Assembly: GCF_004210375.1 (NCBI RefSeq) | Contig: NW_027467782.1 | Span: forward strand, 38,181,771-38,245,770 | Source: Tachypleus tridentatus | Lineage: Eukaryota; Arthropoda; Merostomata; Xiphosura; Limulidae | Length of the DNA: 64,000 nt | Direction of reading: 5' to 3' | In this document: piece after piece, positions 60,300 through 64,000 of the stretch | Numbering within the stretch: position 1 is the stretch's first letter | How the letters are laid out: each line of letters opens with the position of its first letter | The notes under the pieces: generated by a model | What the model saw: only the letters and a program-made list of their open reading frames with translations | The model's database searches: none | Told to the model about the DNA's origin: nothing | Program-made: the position numbers and the translations under genes

Positions 60300-61560
60300 T
60301 TTTCTTGATTAGTACAAGAAAAAAAGAAGCATCCATCACAAGCTTCTGAAGAACATGCAAAAAAACAGGAGATCATCAAAGTAGAAGATCCTATGTAGGA
60401 GACCACACAACTTCTGTTACAGGTATATTCTACACCCAATGTTGTACCCATGCATTACTTCCACTAAAATGTGTAACTAGAATAGGCAGAGTCCAGTGAT
60501 AATGATAGAAATAAGTATCCTTCAAAAGCATATGACAGACACCATAAGTGTGATCCCAACAAGGAACACACATGGGAAACCACACCACTTCTGTACCAGG
60601 TATACACTATGCAAAGTGTGGAAACAGGTGTCACATATATGGGTGGAAAGTGAGAAGAGCACAATCAAATGGGAGAGAAAGAAAGAAACACTAAGTGAGT
60701 TTGAATCCAAACAACAATACACTGGAATCTCAGTCCCCATGAAGAAAGACTAGACAAGAACCATCTACAATCAGATATGTGAGGAATGTACTCAAAATGT
60801 GTTGAGTCGCTAAGGCAAGTGGCTCATCAACTCCAGTCCAAACCCAAGCAGCATCAGGATTACTACTTCTGACTTGTGATTGGAGGAGGATCCCCACCAT
60901 CTTTATCTCAAGGTTAGTAGAACAGTATTATACACATACCTAACCAATCTACTAAAAGAAGCAAAAGAGCAAATCCACAACCACACACACATACAACAGT
61001 CCAACACTCAAATGATGGTGTGAAGGGACGTACCAGTGTGGCATTTTGCATTGCAGGAAAAAAACAAACACTGTTAGGAGAAAAAAGACACCTCTTATAA
61101 CAACCAATCTCCCAACAGTTTAAAACTAGGAAACCCTCTGTTGAGACACTCAGACCTGAAAACAGTAATGGTGCTCAAAGCAACAATAATAATTTCAGAA
61201 ATTGTAAAACAAACTTAAGAAGTCATATTAAACCATGAAGAATTCAAAAGAGAAAACAAAATTAATAAACAAAGGTAAATTATCTCTGCAAACGACTACA
61301 GAAACAATTAACTGTAGCAAATCAAGTTAATCATTACTTCACAAAAGAAATGGAATGAACACTTGAAGGAAAAGAGTTAACAACTGAAAAACATCTGCTC
61401 TCAATCACTGTCTAATAAGAAGTAAAAGTTCATTGTAAAGGGAGTCGCACAAGTCAGGAGGGTGTGTCACACTCCTATTGGGAGTTTACATGACAATTTA
61501 CATGCCAGACACAGTTGAGCCACATGGAAGTTCAAGGATTATGGCATGACAAACATTTCT
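60300..61560. other. Unidentified stretch with short open frames
   Basis: Contains a loosely repeated pair of segments (ACCACACAACTTCTGTTACA near 60400 and ACCACACCACTTCTGTACCA near 60580). The 66- to 85-codon frames on both strands overlap and have no recognisable domain. Probably decayed repeat. Confidence 0.3.
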
Positions 61561-61675
61561 GCACACAGAAGGCAGCACTGAATGAAAATAATTATACATG
61601 TGAAAAGAAGTACTGTACTACACCACAAACTTCACAATCTGGATTCAATCTATAATCAAAACATATTCAACTTAC

Positions 61676-61747
61676 CCACAACACATCTAGAATTCCATAT
61701 GCAAAGTCTTTGTTCCCTAACAGATCATCTAGGACTAGGTTAACAAC
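61676..61747 (-). CDS. Unidentified host gene, internal exon (72 bp)
   Basis: Reverse strand: acceptor TGTACATTTGTCAG, donor TGG|GTAAGT. Exactly 24 codons, phase 0 at both ends: V-V-N-L-V-L-D-D-L-L-G-N-K-D-F-A then Y-G-I-L-D-V-L-W. It joins in frame with the exon at 63769, giving C-R-A-I-N/V-V-N-L. Helical, leucine-rich, no family recognised. Confidence 0.6.
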
Positions 61748-61749
61748 CT

Positions 61750-63330
61750 GACAAATGTACAAAAAATACATGTATATACACACTATTTTATTATGCCATC
61801 CCACATTATGTTCAACATATAAAGCACTTAAATTCAAACTAACATACAGAACTCATATTCTTAATTTTCCATGGTCTTTTTCAATTTCTTATAACAATAC
61901 ATGCATAGTTCATTCATAAAGTTCATTTACTGTTTATTGTACTTTTTAATCAGTCAAAATGATTCATTTTATAATCATGCTATTCTTTATAACACACTAC
62001 ATTAGTTCTTGTAGATGATTATAAGCAGCTACACATCTTCCTTAAGCATTCGTGATGAGCCCAATCAAGTTCACAGATTAATCCCACACTCTTTAAATGA
62101 AAGTAGTTTTATGGGTTTTATTAAATATTGGACCAAATAAAGTGTGGAAAAACCCCATAAAACTCTACCCTTTCATAAAAAAAGATATTACTTTATGGTA
62201 AGTAACCAGAACTATTATACAGCCAATCAAATTTTATTTAACAATACCAAACTGATTCACGCTACAACGTGTAACATTGACATCCACTGCATTAATGATC
62301 ACATGCCTAGAAAGTACTAGTTTATTCCATTCTTTCTCCTCCATAAATTGTGAAACAAAGTTACCCTGTCTATTATAAATTGTATATGTGATTACTTAGT
62401 AAGTTACTTAGTTGTAGCATTTCTATGTTTGAAACCTGCTATAAGAATAGTTTTACTAAAGTTAATTTTATTTATTTATACAATAGTCATAAATTGTAGG
62501 AAAAGACATCATATTACTCATCATCAAATGCAATTACAAACAATGATTTATTTATAAAACAAACTCATAATATATAAGGGTGTCAATAATAAACTCTTAT
62601 TCACTGTGCTATATGTAATACTCCCATTAATTTATGGGGCAGCCAAAACAATAAAGATTACAAACAATGTATATGAGCATGTTAGATGGATGTGGCTAAA
62701 TCAGTCAATATAAGAATTAAATGTATGATCTTCTATCAAAGCATGTTACAACTATACTTCAAATATTTTATAATACATAAACAGTACTGAATACCTTCTT
62801 TATAAGGTGCATATGGTGACATAAATGCCATGTACACAGAGTAAGTTTTCAGTTTATCACTATTGATACATTTATAAATAGTGGTGTTATAAAAACAGAT
62901 ACTTTTCTTCATACCTCACTTATATTTCTGAGTTTTTATACAAGTCTTTACAAAAAGTCTTCACACTTAGCCTATAATTGCTGGCCTCTCAAAAGTAAAA
63001 TGTATGTATCAGGAATTGACAGTAAAAAAAATGAACTTAACTGGTCAATATGCTGATGATGGATGGTTTGGCTTTAAGAAAATATGTATTAAAATCAGCA
63101 GAATCTACAATAAACAGGAACAATAGACCAGACATCAAGTACTTGCCCACCAGAATGGTTCTCACAGCTCCCATTCTCTGTGCAGTTAATCAATAAGAAA
63201 ATTGAATCACAAGTTTTTGGAAGTATTTCTGTTACAGTGGGCAGCCATAAAGCATTCTCTATGCACAAGGTAATATAGGACATAACATACAATTACCCAA
63301 TAAAAAAATTCACAGATGTTGAAATAATTT
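61750..63330. other. No recognised feature
   Basis: AT-rich, presumed intron between the exons at 61676 and 63769. The 65-codon minus frame near 63095 lacks supporting features. Confidence 0.5.
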
Positions 63331-63337
63331 AAGAGGA

Positions 63338-63460
63338 GCCCCCAGTGGCACAGCTGCATTTCTGCGGGTTTATACTGCTAAAATCCTGGTTTCCATACCC
63401 GTGGTGAGCAATGCATGGATACCCCTTGTGTAGCTTTGTGCTTAAAACAAATAACAACAA
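63338..63460 (+). mobile_element. Short SINE, second family
   Basis: CCCCCAGTGGCACAGCTGCA, a TTTATACTGCTAAAATCCTG block, GGTTTCCATACCCGTGGTGA, and 3' TTGTGTAGCTTTGTGCTTAA. Same family as 40555-40674. Confidence 0.8.
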
Positions 63461-63768
63461 GTTTACGAAGAATTGTTTAAAGTATAACACAGTACTGTTC
63501 CTCAACATACAGATGAAAAATTATTCCTGTTTACAAAAATGGAAACTGTCTGACAGAATATTTCTTAATCATTTCTCTAATATGTCAATGTATGTATAAC
63601 CACAACAATCTGACTATAATTCTTAAGCCTCTTGAACTGACTAAAAGAACAACAGTGGGAAATTATCATTACTTAAACTTAAGTCAAATTATTTACTGAC
63701 AAACTAACTCAGTGTAAAATCTGTGTGAAATTAGATTTAAACCAAAAACATGAACTTTTTTCTCACAC

Positions 63769-63836
63769 GTTTATTGCTCGACAGATGACCCAAATGACCA
63801 CACGTGGAGCTCCATGAAGTTCAGGCATAGCTCTCG
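63769..63836 (-). CDS. Unidentified host gene, internal exon (68 bp)
   Basis: Reverse strand: pyrimidine-rich acceptor ending TTTCTAAATTAG, donor AAC|GTGTGAG (moderate). Two bases, then R-A-M-P-E-L-H-G-A-P-R-V-V-I-W-V-I-C-R then A-I-N, ending in phase 0 like the start of 61676-61747. The frame is also open upstream (F-V-S-K-L-A), so the true 5' border may lie further right. No family recognised. Confidence 0.45.
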
Positions 63837-64000
63837 CTAATTTAGAAACAAATGTAGACAGAAATATTTGATTTTGAGAATGCATGTTTTATTAAATTCA
63901 CAGAAGTTTCTCCTAGCATTAAGGTTCACATATCAATTCGCAATATTACGAAAATTACGGGGTCACATAAGATGTAACCTCATGTTTTCACCAATGAATA

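Noticed and set aside
18136-63460. tRNA-like segments with B-boxes considered as tRNA genes
   Set aside because: Each is attached to a SINE body or tail, and the cloverleaf is not complete.

Overview
This is animal nuclear DNA, AT-rich, with few genes and many repeats. Exons with GT/AG borders lie in multi-kilobase introns. The tRNA-derived SINEs (B-box near GGTTCGAATCC; body with a CTAGCTGCCTTCCCTCTAGT-type segment) resemble those I know from horseshoe crabs, so a xiphosuran or other chelicerate is my best guess. That is inference, not proof.

Layout. 1-6671 is the end of one contig, followed by exactly 500 N (6672-7171). The whole 1-6671 piece reappears, reverse-complemented and about 1-4% diverged, at 45702-52460. 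Both copies carry a decayed hAT-like transposase and the same two apparent 3' exons of a host gene. 8815-20506 holds the last three exons of a plus-strand gene ending in a PDZ domain. Its 11.3 kb intron carries a 1.48 kb macro-repeat (four units) and, antisense, a 33 bp array that reads as one 482-codon open frame of forty 11-residue repeats. 20.9-26.9 kb is a transposon patchwork: a fold-back element, a mariner and a mariner fragment, SINEs, and a 5'-truncated Tx1/L1-like LINE. 27.8-42.4 kb is dominated by tandem arrays with periods of 65, 31 (about 311 copies, 9.6 kb), 50 and 49 bp. 42.4-45.7 kb is unidentified and includes a second fold-back element.

From 63.8 kb down to 47.06 kb the minus strand carries a set of short candidate exons with good splice sites. 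Their reading phases agree where neighbours can be joined, and they end in a stop codon at 47059. I read them as the 3' part of one unidentified host gene. Two of these exons lie in the right inverted arm. Their left-arm copies (2233-2278 and 5260-5334) are on the plus strand, and the last one is frameshifted.

No operon, CRISPR array, RNA gene or defined new molecular system is visible. The most notable points are the gap-bounded inverted duplication, which may be a misplaced haplotig; the indel-free repeat ORF inside the PDZ intron; the density of unrelated minisatellites; and the unannotated minus-strand exon chain.
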